Assembly (NCBI RefSeq): GCF_003261575.2
Contig: NZ_CP036175.1
Span: 5,146,001 to 5,210,000, forward strand
Reading direction: 5' to 3'
Length of the DNA: 64,000 bases
Source: Klebsiella huaxiensis
GTDB taxonomy: Bacteria; Pseudomonadota; Gammaproteobacteria; Enterobacterales; Enterobacteriaceae
Shown: piece after piece, positions 34,916 to 42,966 of the stretch
Layout of the letters: every line of letters starts with the position of its first letter
How positions within the stretch are numbered: position 1 is the stretch's first letter
The notes under the pieces: generated by a model
Told to the model about the DNA's origin: nothing
Databases searched by the model: none
Seen by the model: only the letters and a program-made list of their open reading frames with translations
Program-made: the position numbers and the translations under genes

Positions 34916-35042
34916 TATACCCGTCATACTTCAAGCTGCAGGTGCGTTAGCTTTCCTCGCTCACCCCAGTCACTTACTAGAGTAAGCTCCTGGGGATTTG
35001 TTGCGTCGCTGCCTTTCTGCAACTCGAATTATTTAGGGTATA
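34916..35042. repeat. ERIC (IRU) element, full 127 bp
   Basis: The segment begins TATACCCGTCATACTTCAAG and ends CTCGAATTATTTAGGGTATA, the classic ERIC ends, and has the internal CACCCCAGTCACTTACT and CTCCTGGGGAT blocks. Its length is exactly the canonical 127 bp. It lies inside what looks like one operon, between ridA and the symporter gene, where its transcript would fold into a long stem and could affect mRNA processing. Confidence 0.95.
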
Positions 35043-35059
35043 AAAGGTAAGAGGTTACG

Positions 35060-35083
35060 GAGCGCTGAATTATTTCAGCGCTC
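35060..35083. other. Perfect hairpin between ridA and the symporter gene
   Basis: GAGCGCTGAA and TTCAGCGCTC form a perfect 10-bp stem around a TTAT loop, 34 bp after the ridA stop. On the transcribed minus strand the T-run comes before, not after, the hairpin, so it is not a standard intrinsic terminator. It could be an attenuator, an RNA-stabilising stem or a protein-binding palindrome. Confidence 0.6.
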
Positions 35084-35117
35084 AAAAATCCTGTTTATAT
35101 TTCTGATTAATACAATT

Positions 35118-35510
35118 TTATACGCGCGCCGCGTTATAACAGGTCACATCTACTTCGACTTTGCAATCCACCACCAGATCCGCCACGCAGCAGATGCGGG
35201 CTGGCGGGTTGTCGCCAAAGAACTCGCGGAACACTTTGTTGAAGGACTGGAAATAGCGCGAATCGGTGAGGATCACTTTGACGTGTACGACGTCGGCGAG
35301 GGTATAGCCCGCTTCGGTCATGATATCCACACAGTTTTGAATCGCCAGGCGCGACTGGTCGACAATCCCCCCTTCCACTACTTCGCCGTCTTTCATCGGC
35401 GTCTGACCGGAGACGTACAGCCAGCCCCCCGCTTCCACCGCGCGGGCGAACGGCAGATGCTGTCCGCCGGTGCCGGTGCCGCCTTCCACACCATAACGTT
35501 TAATACTCAT
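35118..35510 (-). CDS. RidA-family enamine/imine deaminase
   Basis: RidA proteins hydrolyse the reactive enamine/imine intermediates released by PLP dehydratases to the keto acid and ammonia. The 130 residues form a single YjgF/RidA domain. The arginine that binds the carboxylate is in NPPARICCVADLVVDCKVEVDVTCY (residue about 107), within the family signature. The gene lies 10 bp after the D-aminoacylase gene. A PLP dehydratase is encoded divergently nearby, which gives it an obvious partner. It is a specialised paralog, separate from housekeeping ridA. Confidence 0.9.
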   Translation of the reverse strand: MSIKRYGVEGGTGTGGQHLPFARAVEAGGWLYVSGQTPMKDGEVVEGGIVDQSRLAIQNCVDIMTEAGYTLADVVHVKVILTDSRYFQSFNKVFREFFGDNPPARICCVADLVVDCKVEVDVTCYNAARV

Positions 35511-35520
35511 CTTTCACTCC

Positions 35521-36960
35521 TTAGTTCATTCGGCGACGCAGGAAACGTCCTGCGCGCCCGGTAATCTTTTTATCGCTGCCGTAGCTCATTACGCCGTTGA
35601 CCATCACCGCGTCTATGCCGTCCGCCGGTTGTTTCGGGTCGGAGAAGCTGGCGACATCGCGCACCGTTTGCGGGTCAAACAGCACCAGATCGGCGAAGTA
35701 GCCCACTTTCACCAGCCCACGATCCACAAGCTGAAAGCGTGCCGCCGAGAGTCCGGTCATTTTGTGAATGGCGGTAGTCAGCGGAAACAGCTGTTCATCG
35801 CGACTGTAGTGGCCCAGTACCCGAGGGAAAGCCCCCCACAGCCGTGGATGCGGCATCGGGTCGTTCGGCAGGCCATCGGAGCCGATCATGGTGACCGGAT
35901 AACGCAGCACCCGCCGCACGTCCTGCTCGTCCATGTTGTAATAGATTGCACCTGCGGGCATTAGCCGCGCCGCCGCATCATGGAGGCTCACCTGCCAGCC
36001 ATCGGCAATTTGCTTGAGGGTTTTACCGGCCTGTTCTGGCTGCGCTTCCGACCAGGTGATAACGATGTCGAACTCATCGGTCACCTGCTTCATATCCAGC
36101 GTCGACGAACTGGCGGAATAGGGGTAGCAGTCACAGGCAATCTCCTGGCGCTGGCGCATCTCATCGAAGAAAGCCAGCGTCTCCTTAGTGCGACCCCAGT
36201 TTTTCGCCCCGGCGCACTTGTGGTGTGAAACCACCACCGGCACGTTACCGTGGCGACCAATGCGAAATGCTTCATCGAGCGCTTCCAGAATCGGTTCAAA
36301 CTCCGAACGCAGGTGGGTGGTGTAAATACCCTTCTCCGCCGCCAGCTCTTCCGCCAGCGCCATCACCTCCTCAGTGGTGGACTGGAATGCGCTGGCGTAG
36401 GCCAGACCGGTACTCAGCCCCAACGCCCCCTCACGCAGTGCATCGCGCAGTTGAACACGCATCCCGGCGATTTCGCTTTCCGTCGCCGGGCGAAACAAAT
36501 CATCCATATGATTGTTGCGCAGCGCGGTATGGCCAATCAGCGTGCCGACGTTCAGTGACGGCTTCGCCGCCTCCACCGCGTGGGCGTAAGCCTCAACGGT
36601 GGGATAAATAAATTGCTCCTGCTCGCCCAGCAGGTTCATCGGGTCCGGCACGCCGTCGCGCATGGTTGCCGTCGCCGCGCTGATCCCGCAGTTGCCAACG
36701 ATCACCGTCGTCACCCCCTGGCTCAGCTTGGGCAAATACTCCGGCATACGGATGACGTTGATATCGTCATGGGTATGCACATCGATAAACCCAGGGGCCA
36801 GCACGCGCCCCAGCCCCTCAACCACCTGCTCCGCCGCCAGATTCAACGCCGGGGCCATATCCACAATCCGATCGCCCTTCACCGCTACGTCACCACGAAA
36901 CTGCGGCCCGCCGCTGCCGTCGATGACGGTGACGTTTTTGAAAAGCCAGTTAACTTTCAT
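35521..36960 (-). CDS. N-acyl-D-amino-acid deacylase
   Basis: D-aminoacylases remove the acyl group from N-acyl-D-amino acids. They are zinc enzymes of the amidohydrolase superfamily. In the 479 residues the metal motif FIDVHTHDD (about residue 60), the bridging cysteine in VIVGNCGIS (about 95), the histidines in YTTHLRSE and VVVSHHKCAG, and the catalytic aspartate in MIGSDGLP are all present. A C-terminal small beta domain completes the fold. It is the first gene of the minus-strand operon and divergent from the dehydratase gene. In this context I infer the substrate is an N-acetylated 2-amino sugar acid of D configuration. Confidence 0.92.
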   Translation of the reverse strand: MKVNWLFKNVTVIDGSGGPQFRGDVAVKGDRIVDMAPALNLAAEQVVEGLGRVLAPGFIDVHTHDDINVIRMPEYLPKLSQGVTTVIVGNCGISAATATMRDGVPDPMNLLGEQEQFIYPTVEAYAHAVEAAKPSLNVGTLIGHTALRNNHMDDLFRPATESEIAGMRVQLRDALREGALGLSTGLAYASAFQSTTEEVMALAEELAAEKGIYTTHLRSEFEPILEALDEAFRIGRHGNVPVVVSHHKCAGAKNWGRTKETLAFFDEMRQRQEIACDCYPYSASSSTLDMKQVTDEFDIVITWSEAQPEQAGKTLKQIADGWQVSLHDAAARLMPAGAIYYNMDEQDVRRVLRYPVTMIGSDGLPNDPMPHPRLWGAFPRVLGHYSRDEQLFPLTTAIHKMTGLSAARFQLVDRGLVKVGYFADLVLFDPQTVRDVASFSDPKQPADGIDAVMVNGVMSYGSDKKITGRAGRFLRRRMN

Positions 36961-37103
36961 CGCAATTACTCCCTTTCAACTCTGCCGACAAGTTAACCAT
37001 TTACAAGGCGGAAAAACAGTGGAAAACTACGCAAAAACCAGATCAATTTATGATACTTTTATTCATTAAATATAAAGAACACACGTTAAATACATATTTA
37101 TCA

Positions 37104-37119
37104 ATCAATTAAAATTGAT
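37104..37119. promoter_or_regulatory. Palindrome in the divergent promoter of the amino-sugar-acid cluster
   Basis: ATCAATT and AATTGAT are exact inverted repeats around AA, 43 bp before the dehydratase gene and about 145 bp before the deacylase gene. A related ATCAATTTATGAT lies at about 37044-37056. This A+T-rich 201-bp gap holds both divergent promoters, so the palindrome is a candidate site for the RpiR regulator. Confidence 0.45.
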
Positions 37120-37161
37120 ACTCAACTTTTATCCGAACATAAACCCTGAAAGGATAGTGTT

Positions 37162-38376
37162 ATGAAATACCATTCCGATACGCTTGTCCCGCACAAAGCC
37201 GCCGTAATGTCCGTCCCGGCAAATCTGCTGGCAGAGGATATCTGCCTCCCCGCCGCGCTGCTGAAAAAAACGGCGCTGGAAAATAACATCGCCTGGATGC
37301 AGCGCTACGCCGATGCGCGCGGCGTCTCGCTGGCACCGCACGGTAAAACGACGATGACGCCGTGGATTTTTCAGGCGCAGCAGCAGGCGGGCGCATGGGG
37401 GATCGGCGTGGGTAGCGCCTGGCAAGCCAGCGCGGCGATGGCCAGCGGCGTGCTGCGCGTTTTGATGGTCAACCAGCTGGTCGGCAAGGCCAATATGCAG
37501 GTGGTATCGCGCCTGAAAGCGCATTATCGGGCGACTGATTTTATCTGCTGCGTGGATAGCCTTGCCAATGCCCGCACGCTGTCGGCGTTTTTCAGCGAGC
37601 GACAGCAAACGCTGGATGTGCTGATTGAGTTGGGCGTGCAGGGCGGGCGCTGCGGCTGTCGCAGCGTTGAGGACGCGCTGGCGCTGGCACAGGCGGTGAC
37701 GGAACTGCCGGGCCTGAAGCTGCGCGGTCTTGAGCTGTATGAAGGGGTTTTGCACGGCGACGATCCGCAGCCGCAGGTTGAAACCCTGCTGCGCCAGGCC
37801 GCCGAACTGGCCTGTCGAATGGAGCCGCTGGTTGAGGGCGAGTTTGTGCTGACCGGCGCCGGTACCGTTTGGTACGACGTGGTGTGTAACATCTGGCTGG
37901 CGGCGGAGAAACCGGCGAACTGCCGGATCGTTATCCGCCCCGGCTGCTATATCACCCACGACCGGGGGATCTACGATATCGCGCAGCAGGAGCTGGTGGC
38001 GCGGGATCCGATCGCCTGCGATCTGGGCGGCGACTTAACCTCGGCGCTGGAGCTGATGGCGATGGTCCAGTCGGTGCCGGAAGCGGATCGCGCGGTGGTT
38101 AACTTCGGCAAGCGCGACTGCGCCTTCGACGCCGGACTGCCGCAGCCCATCGCCCTCTATCGTCACGGTGCGCAGCTATCCGCTGAGGGGATCGCGAGCG
38201 TGGGGATTATGGATCAGCACTGCATGCTGCACCTTGCACCGGGCAGCGACGTGCAGGTCGGCGATATTCTGGTGTTTGGTACCTCGCACCCGTGCCTGAC
38301 GTTTGATAAATGGAAAGCGCTGCTGCTGGTGGATGACCAATACAACGTGTTGGAAGAGCTGGATACGCTGTTCTAA
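37162..38376 (+). CDS. Zn/PLP D-serine-dehydratase-type amino acid deaminase
   Basis: This fold-type III PLP enzyme belongs to the eukaryotic-type D-serine dehydratase (DSD1)/D-threonine aldolase family, which eliminates water from D-3-hydroxy amino acids to give 2-keto acids and ammonia. In the 404 residues the PLP lysine is in APHGKTTMTPWIF (about residue 60). The C-terminal zinc ligands are the histidine and cysteine of GTSHPCLTFDKW, near residue 375. The HPC motif favours dehydratase over aldolase activity. The start follows AAGGAT at good spacing. Its neighbours suggest a D-galactosaminate or D-glucosaminate dehydratase; plain D-serine or D-threonine remains possible. Confidence 0.88.
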   Translation: MKYHSDTLVPHKAAVMSVPANLLAEDICLPAALLKKTALENNIAWMQRYADARGVSLAPHGKTTMTPWIFQAQQQAGAWGIGVGSAWQASAAMASGVLRVLMVNQLVGKANMQVVSRLKAHYRATDFICCVDSLANARTLSAFFSERQQTLDVLIELGVQGGRCGCRSVEDALALAQAVTELPGLKLRGLELYEGVLHGDDPQPQVETLLRQAAELACRMEPLVEGEFVLTGAGTVWYDVVCNIWLAAEKPANCRIVIRPGCYITHDRGIYDIAQQELVARDPIACDLGGDLTSALELMAMVQSVPEADRAVVNFGKRDCAFDAGLPQPIALYRHGAQLSAEGIASVGIMDQHCMLHLAPGSDVQVGDILVFGTSHPCLTFDKWKALLLVDDQYNVLEELDTLF

Positions 38377-38387
38377 ATAGTGCCTTT

Positions 38388-38480
38388 CCCGGAGGCGGCG
38401 CGCTGCACCTGTCCGGGCTACCAGTCCGTAGACGGCTGTGAACCGTAGCCCGGACAGGTGCGCCAGCACCGCCTCCGGGG
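38388..38480. repeat. BIME: two inverted REP sequences
   Basis: Two G+C-rich palindromic units face each other (CCCGGAGGCGGCGC ... GCCGCCTCCGGGG-type ends, with TGTCCGGGCTAC and GTAGCCCGGACA inside). They lie between the convergent dehydratase gene and hpaR. The long stem could also end transcription from both sides. Confidence 0.88.
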
Positions 38481-38510
38481 ATTTTCACGTTTTCACGGCT
38501 CCGGGCCATC

Positions 38511-38951
38511 TTACGACTCCTCTTCCTCTCCTCTTACCCCGTTACCCAGCGCGATAAACTCCTCCAACAGCGCGGTGAGCTGCTGCATTTTCTCCGCGGT
38601 AAACTCAGATTCAATCAAGCGATAGGCCTCTTCCACCTGGGCCTGGGCGCTTTCATACAGCTTCAACCCCGCAGGCGTCAGCGAAACATATAGCTTGCGC
38701 TGGTCGCTGACCGGCTTTAGGCGCAACACCAAACCGTCTCGCTCCATGCGGGTGAGAATACCGGTCAGGCTCGGGCGTAAAATACAGGCACGAAAAGCCA
38801 GGTCGTGGAAATCCATCGACGGATTTTCGGCAAGAATGCGCACGATACGCCACTGCTGCTCGGTCAAATTGTGGCGTTTAACGATCGGCCTGAAATGGGC
38901 CATCGCCGCTTCCCGCGCCTGCAGCAACGCGATAGTTAATGAATCATGCAT
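38511..38951 (-). CDS. hpaR: MarR-family repressor of the hpa meta-cleavage operon
   Basis: HpaR represses hpaGEDFHI until 4-hydroxyphenylacetate or homoprotocatechuate is present. I use the ATG at 38951 (MHDSLTIALLQAREAAM), with AGAGGT upstream, giving 146 residues. The MarR winged helix spans about residues 35-100 (LTEQQWRIVRILAENPSMD, LRPSLTGILTRMERDGLV, DQRKLYVSLT). It is divergent from hpaG1 across a 287-bp gap with two palindromes that suit a MarR dimer. E. coli HpaR is very similar. Confidence 0.93.
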   Translation of the reverse strand: MHDSLTIALLQAREAAMAHFRPIVKRHNLTEQQWRIVRILAENPSMDFHDLAFRACILRPSLTGILTRMERDGLVLRLKPVSDQRKLYVSLTPAGLKLYESAQAQVEEAYRLIESEFTAEKMQQLTALLEEFIALGNGVRGEEEES

Positions 38952-38978
38952 GACTGACCTCTGAACCACACTCTTCGT

Positions 38979-38996
38979 TTATTAATAAGTTAATAA
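38979..38996. promoter_or_regulatory. Candidate HpaR operator next to hpaR
   Basis: TTATTAA and TTAATAA are exact inverted repeats around TAAG, 27 bp before the hpaR start. The position suits autorepression by HpaR. Confidence 0.55.
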
Positions 38997-39180
38997 TTAG
39001 CGTTAATTGCCTCATAACGCAACCGGTTTCTGCCTCTGAAAAGTACCAGATGGTACAACAAAAAATAATTACTCATTGATTTATAAAAAATAAAAAATAA
39101 AAACTGTAAATATATTGTTAATCAGATCACAAAACATTCACTTCTGTTTGCCAAACGTTTCTGCAAAGCATAAAAGATGA

Positions 39181-39198
39181 TCATTAACATATTAATGA
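39181..39198. promoter_or_regulatory. Candidate HpaR operator next to hpaG1
   Basis: TCATTAA and TTAATGA are exact inverted repeats around CATA, 40 bp before hpaG1. It has the same 7-4-7 layout and a TTAA core as the palindrome by hpaR. Both therefore look like sites for one dimeric regulator. Confidence 0.6.
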
Positions 39199-39238
39199 AA
39201 TCTCTTCGATTCCGAAATCAGCAGCAAAGGAGTGGTGA

Positions 39239-39871
39239 ATGAAAGGTACCATCTTCGCCGTAGCGCTTAACCATCGCAGCCAGCTTGATGCCTGGCGCGA
39301 AGCGTTCCAACAGGCCCCCTATAAAACGCCGCCGAAGACCGCGGTCTGGTTTATCAAACCGCGCAATACCGTTATTGGCAACGGCGAGAACATCCCTTAC
39401 CCACAGGGTGAAACCGTACAGAGCGGCGCGACCGTGGCGCTTGTCGTCGGCAAAACCGCACGCAAAGTGGCCGCAGAAGAAGCCGCTGCTTATATTGCTG
39501 GCTATGCGCTGGCTAACGACGTCAGCTTGCCGGAAGAGAGCTTCTATCGCCCGGCGATCAAAGCCAAATGCCGTGACGGCTTCTGTCCGCTTGGCGCACT
39601 CGCGCCGCTCGGCAATATCGATAACCTGACCATCATCACCGAAATCAACGGTCGCGAAGCGGACAGCTGGAACACCGCTGACCTCCAGCGCTCTGCCGCC
39701 GAGCTGCTGAGCGCCCTGAGCGAATTCGCCACGCTCAACCCCGGCGACGCCATTTTGATCGGCACCCCACACGCCCGCGTCACGCTGCAGCCCGGCGATC
39801 GCGTGCGCATTCTCGCCGAGGGTTTCCCGGCGCTGGAAAACCCGGTGGTTGCTGAAGGAGAGCTGGCATGA
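39239..39871 (+). CDS. hpaG1: 4-HPA degradation isomerase/decarboxylase, N-terminal-type subunit
   Basis: HpaG decarboxylates 5-oxopent-3-ene-1,2,5-tricarboxylate and isomerises the product to 2-oxohept-3-ene-1,7-dioate. Here the N-terminal half is a separate 210-residue protein of the fumarylacetoacetase (FAH) fold, with LVVGKTARKVAAEEAAAYIAGYALANDVSLPE as its metal-binding core region. The ATG at 39239 follows AAAGGAG. The stop overlaps the hpaG2 start in an ATGA motif, so the two are translated together. In E. coli both halves form one protein. Confidence 0.93.
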   Translation: MKGTIFAVALNHRSQLDAWREAFQQAPYKTPPKTAVWFIKPRNTVIGNGENIPYPQGETVQSGATVALVVGKTARKVAAEEAAAYIAGYALANDVSLPEESFYRPAIKAKCRDGFCPLGALAPLGNIDNLTIITEINGREADSWNTADLQRSAAELLSALSEFATLNPGDAILIGTPHARVTLQPGDRVRILAEGFPALENPVVAEGELA

Positions 39872-40632
39872 AACAGGCACGTATTGAATGGCAGGGACAG
39901 CAGCACGATGTTCAGGTTGATGAACGCGACCAGGTACAGTTGATCAACGGCAGGCTGCTAAACGAGGGCGAATTCCGCTGGCTGCCGCCCGCCGACGGCA
40001 CGCTGTTCGCGCTGGGCCTGAACTACGCCGATCACGCCAGCGAGCTGGAATTTAAGCCACCCACCGAACCGCTAGTGTTTATCAAAGCGCCGAACACCTT
40101 TATCGGCCACCAGCAGGAATCGGTGCGCCCGGATAACGTTGAGTACATGCACTACGAAGCCGAACTGGTAGTGGTGATCGGCAAAACCGCGCGTAAAGTC
40201 GCCGAAGCCGACGCCATGGAGTACGTGGCCGGGTATACCGTCTGCAACGACTACGCCATCCGCGACTATCTGGAAAACTACTATCGCCCCAATCTGCGGG
40301 TGAAAAGCCGCGACACCCTGACGCCGATCGGTCCGTGGATCGTCGCGAAAGAGTCGATCCCGGACCCACACAACCTGGCGCTGCGCACATGGGTCAACGG
40401 CGAACTGCGCCAGCAGGGCACCACCGCCGATCTGATCTTCAGCATTCCATTCCTGATCGCTTATCTGAGCGAGTTTATGACCCTGCAACCGGGCGACATG
40501 ATCGCCACCGGCACACCAAAAGGGCTGTCAGACGTGGTGCCGGGCGATGAAGTGATCGTCGAAGTGGAAGGCGTCGGCCGCCTGGTCAACCACATCATCA
40601 GCCAGCAAGCGTATGAGGAGAAGCTGTCATGA
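39868..40632 (+). CDS. hpaG2: 4-HPA degradation isomerase/decarboxylase, C-terminal-type subunit
   Basis: This is the partner half of HpaG, a 254-residue FAH-fold protein. The divalent-metal ligands are the acidic residues in VEYMHYEAELVVVIGKTARKV and the following YTVCNDYAIRD. The C-terminal MIATGTPKGLSDVVPGDEV is the family signature. It overlaps hpaG1 by 4 bp and hpaE by 4 bp, so the three are tightly coupled. The similarity between G1 and G2 shows they arose from an old duplication. Confidence 0.94.
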   Translation: MKQARIEWQGQQHDVQVDERDQVQLINGRLLNEGEFRWLPPADGTLFALGLNYADHASELEFKPPTEPLVFIKAPNTFIGHQQESVRPDNVEYMHYEAELVVVIGKTARKVAEADAMEYVAGYTVCNDYAIRDYLENYYRPNLRVKSRDTLTPIGPWIVAKESIPDPHNLALRTWVNGELRQQGTTADLIFSIPFLIAYLSEFMTLQPGDMIATGTPKGLSDVVPGDEVIVEVEGVGRLVNHIISQQAYEEKLS

Positions 40633-42095
40633 AAAAGATTAACCACTGGATCAACGGCAAAAACGTCGCCGGCACCGAGTATTTTCATACCACCAACCCG
40701 GCGACCGGCGAGGTTCTGGCGGAAGTCGCCTCCGGCGGCGAAGCCGAAGTCAACCAAGCGGTAGCGGCGGCGAAAGAGGCGTTCCCGAAATGGGCCAATC
40801 TGCCGATGAAAGAGCGTGCGCGTCTGATGCGTCGTCTGGGCTCTCTGATCGATCAGAACGTGCCGGAGATCGCCGCCATGGAGACCGCCGACACTGGCCT
40901 GCCGATCCACCAGACCAAAAACGTGCTGATCCCGCGCGCGTCGCATAACTTCGAATTTTTCGCCGAAGTGTGCCAGCAGATGAACGGCAAGACCTATCCC
41001 GTTGACGACAAGATGCTCAACTACACCCTCGTGCAGCCGGTCGGCGTGTGCGCGCTGGTATCGCCGTGGAACGTGCCGTTTATGACCGCCACCTGGAAGG
41101 TCGCGCCGTGCCTGGCGCTGGGTAATACCGCGGTGCTGAAAATGTCCGAGCTGTCGCCGCTGACCGCCGATCGCTTGGGCGAACTGGCGCTGGAGGCAGG
41201 CATTCCGCCGGGCGTACTGAACGTGGTTCAGGGCTACGGCGCGACGGCGGGTGATGCGCTGGTGCGCCACCACGACATCCGCGCGGTGTCGTTTACCGGC
41301 GGTACCGCCACCGGCCGCAACATCATGAAAAACGCCGGGCTGAAAAAGTACTCCATGGAACTCGGCGGCAAATCACCGGTGCTGATTTTTGAAGATGCCG
41401 ATATCGAGCGCGCACTCGACGCCGCGCTGTTCACCATCTTCTCAATCAACGGCGAGCGCTGCACCGCCGGCTCGCGCATCTTTATTCAGCAGAGCATCTA
41501 CCCCGAGTTCGTCAAACGCTTTGCCGAACGCGCGAACCGCCTGCGCGTCGGCGATCCGAATGACCCGAACACGCAGGTGGGTGCCCTGATCAGCCAGCAG
41601 CACTGGGAGAAGGTTTCCGGCTATATCCGCCTCGGCATTGAAGAAGGGGCGACCCTGCTGGCCGGCGGCCCGGACAAACCCACCGACCTGCCTGCGCATC
41701 TGAAAAGCGGCAACTTCCTGCGCCCGACGGTGCTGGCGGACGTCGACAACCGCATGCGTGTGGCGCAGGAAGAGATTTTTGGCCCGGTAGCCTGTCTGCT
41801 GCCGTTTAAAGACGAGGCGGAAGGTCTGCGCCTGGCCAACGATGTGGAATACGGCCTCGCCTCTTATATCTGGACCCAGGACGTCAGCAAAGTGCTGCGC
41901 CTGGCGCGCGGCATCGAAGCCGGAATGGTGTTCGTCAACACCCAGAACGTCCGCGACCTGCGTCAGCCGTTCGGCGGCGTGAAGGCCTCCGGTACCGGCC
42001 GCGAAGGTGGCGAATATAGCTTTGAAGTGTTCGCTGAAATGAAAAACGTCTGCATCTCGATGGGCGACCATCCGATCCCAAAATGGGGAGTCTGA
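40629..42095 (+). CDS. hpaE: 5-carboxymethyl-2-hydroxymuconate semialdehyde dehydrogenase
   Basis: HpaE oxidises the ring-cleavage product CHMS to 5-carboxymethyl-2-hydroxymuconate with NAD. The 488 residues are a standard aldehyde dehydrogenase. The catalytic cysteine is in INGERCTAGSRIF (about residue 285), the general-base glutamate in SMELGGKSPVL, and the cofactor loop in FTGGTATGRNIM. It overlaps hpaG2 by 4 bp and hpaD follows after 1 bp. Confidence 0.95.
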   Translation: MKKINHWINGKNVAGTEYFHTTNPATGEVLAEVASGGEAEVNQAVAAAKEAFPKWANLPMKERARLMRRLGSLIDQNVPEIAAMETADTGLPIHQTKNVLIPRASHNFEFFAEVCQQMNGKTYPVDDKMLNYTLVQPVGVCALVSPWNVPFMTATWKVAPCLALGNTAVLKMSELSPLTADRLGELALEAGIPPGVLNVVQGYGATAGDALVRHHDIRAVSFTGGTATGRNIMKNAGLKKYSMELGGKSPVLIFEDADIERALDAALFTIFSINGERCTAGSRIFIQQSIYPEFVKRFAERANRLRVGDPNDPNTQVGALISQQHWEKVSGYIRLGIEEGATLLAGGPDKPTDLPAHLKSGNFLRPTVLADVDNRMRVAQEEIFGPVACLLPFKDEAEGLRLANDVEYGLASYIWTQDVSKVLRLARGIEAGMVFVNTQNVRDLRQPFGGVKASGTGREGGEYSFEVFAEMKNVCISMGDHPIPKWGV

Positions 42096-42096
42096 T

Positions 42097-42954
42097 ATGG
42101 GAAAGTTAGCGTTAGCAGCAAAAACCACTCATGTACCGTCAATGTATCTTTCTGAGCTGCCGGGTAAAAATCATGGTTGCCGTCAGGGAGCCATTGATGG
42201 GCATAAGGAAATCAGCAAGCGCTGCCGCGAGCTGGGCGTCGATACGATTATCGTTTTCGATACTCACTGGCTGGTGAATAGCGCCTACCACATTAACTGT
42301 GCCGACCATTTTCAGGGTGTCTATACCAGCAACGAGCTGCCGCATTTTATCCGCGACATGACCTACGACTACGACGGTAACCCGGAGCTGGGTCAGCTTA
42401 TCGCCGACGAAGCGGTCAAGCTGGGAGTGCGCGCCAAAGCGCACAACATCCCGAGTCTGAAGCTGGAGTACGGCACGCTGGTACCGATGCGCTACATGAA
42501 CGCCGATAAGCATTTCAAAGTGGTGTCTATCTCGGCGTTCTGCACCGTTCACGATTTCGCCGACAGCCGCAAGCTGGGTGAAGCCATTCTTAAGGCTATC
42601 GACAAATATGACGGCACCGTGGCGGTTCTGGCCAGCGGCTCCCTGTCACATCGCTTTATCGACGATCAGCGTGCGGAAGAAGGCATGAACAGCTACACCC
42701 GCGAGTTCGACCATCAGATGGACGAGCGCGTCGTGAAGCTGTGGCGCGAGGGCAAATTCAAAGAGTTCTGCACCATGCTGCCGGAGTACGCCGACTACTG
42801 CTACGGCGAGGGCAACATGCACGACACGGTGATGCTGCTCGGCCTGCTCGGCTGGGACAAGTATGACGGCAAAGTTGAATTTATCACCGAACTGTTCGCC
42901 AGCTCCGGTACCGGCCAGGTCAACGCCGTCTTCCCGTTGCCCGAACACGCCTAA
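42097..42954 (+). CDS. hpaD: Homoprotocatechuate (3,4-dihydroxyphenylacetate) 2,3-dioxygenase
   Basis: HpaD opens the aromatic ring of homoprotocatechuate between C2 and C3, using a non-haem metal and oxygen. The 285 residues belong to the LigB (class III extradiol) superfamily, with metal-binding histidines in KTTHVPSMYLSE and VFDTHWLVN. A catalytic histidine is probably in SLSHRFID. It follows hpaE by 1 bp and precedes hpaF by 12 bp. Confidence 0.94.
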   Translation: MGKLALAAKTTHVPSMYLSELPGKNHGCRQGAIDGHKEISKRCRELGVDTIIVFDTHWLVNSAYHINCADHFQGVYTSNELPHFIRDMTYDYDGNPELGQLIADEAVKLGVRAKAHNIPSLKLEYGTLVPMRYMNADKHFKVVSISAFCTVHDFADSRKLGEAILKAIDKYDGTVAVLASGSLSHRFIDDQRAEEGMNSYTREFDHQMDERVVKLWREGKFKEFCTMLPEYADYCYGEGNMHDTVMLLGLLGWDKYDGKVEFITELFASSGTGQVNAVFPLPEHA

Positions 42955-42966
42955 GGAGAACACAGA

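Noticed and set aside
34916..35042. ERIC region as a possible small RNA gene or CRISPR-like repeat
   Set aside because: The ends, inner blocks and 127-bp length identify it as a standard ERIC element; no repeated spacer array exists anywhere in the window.
37129..37959. 276-residue open frame antisense to the dehydratase gene
   Set aside because: Its composition is rich in Arg, His and Gln, typical of antisense frames in high-GC genes, and the sense frame has intact PLP and zinc motifs.
39218..39880. 220-residue open frame antisense to hpaG1
   Set aside because: Mirror of a conserved gene, without motif or ribosome-binding site.
40629..42095. HpaE and the dehydrogenase at 53.9 kb as recent duplicates
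   Set aside because: Both are aldehyde dehydrogenases, but their catalytic regions and lengths differ clearly, so they belong to separate subfamilies.
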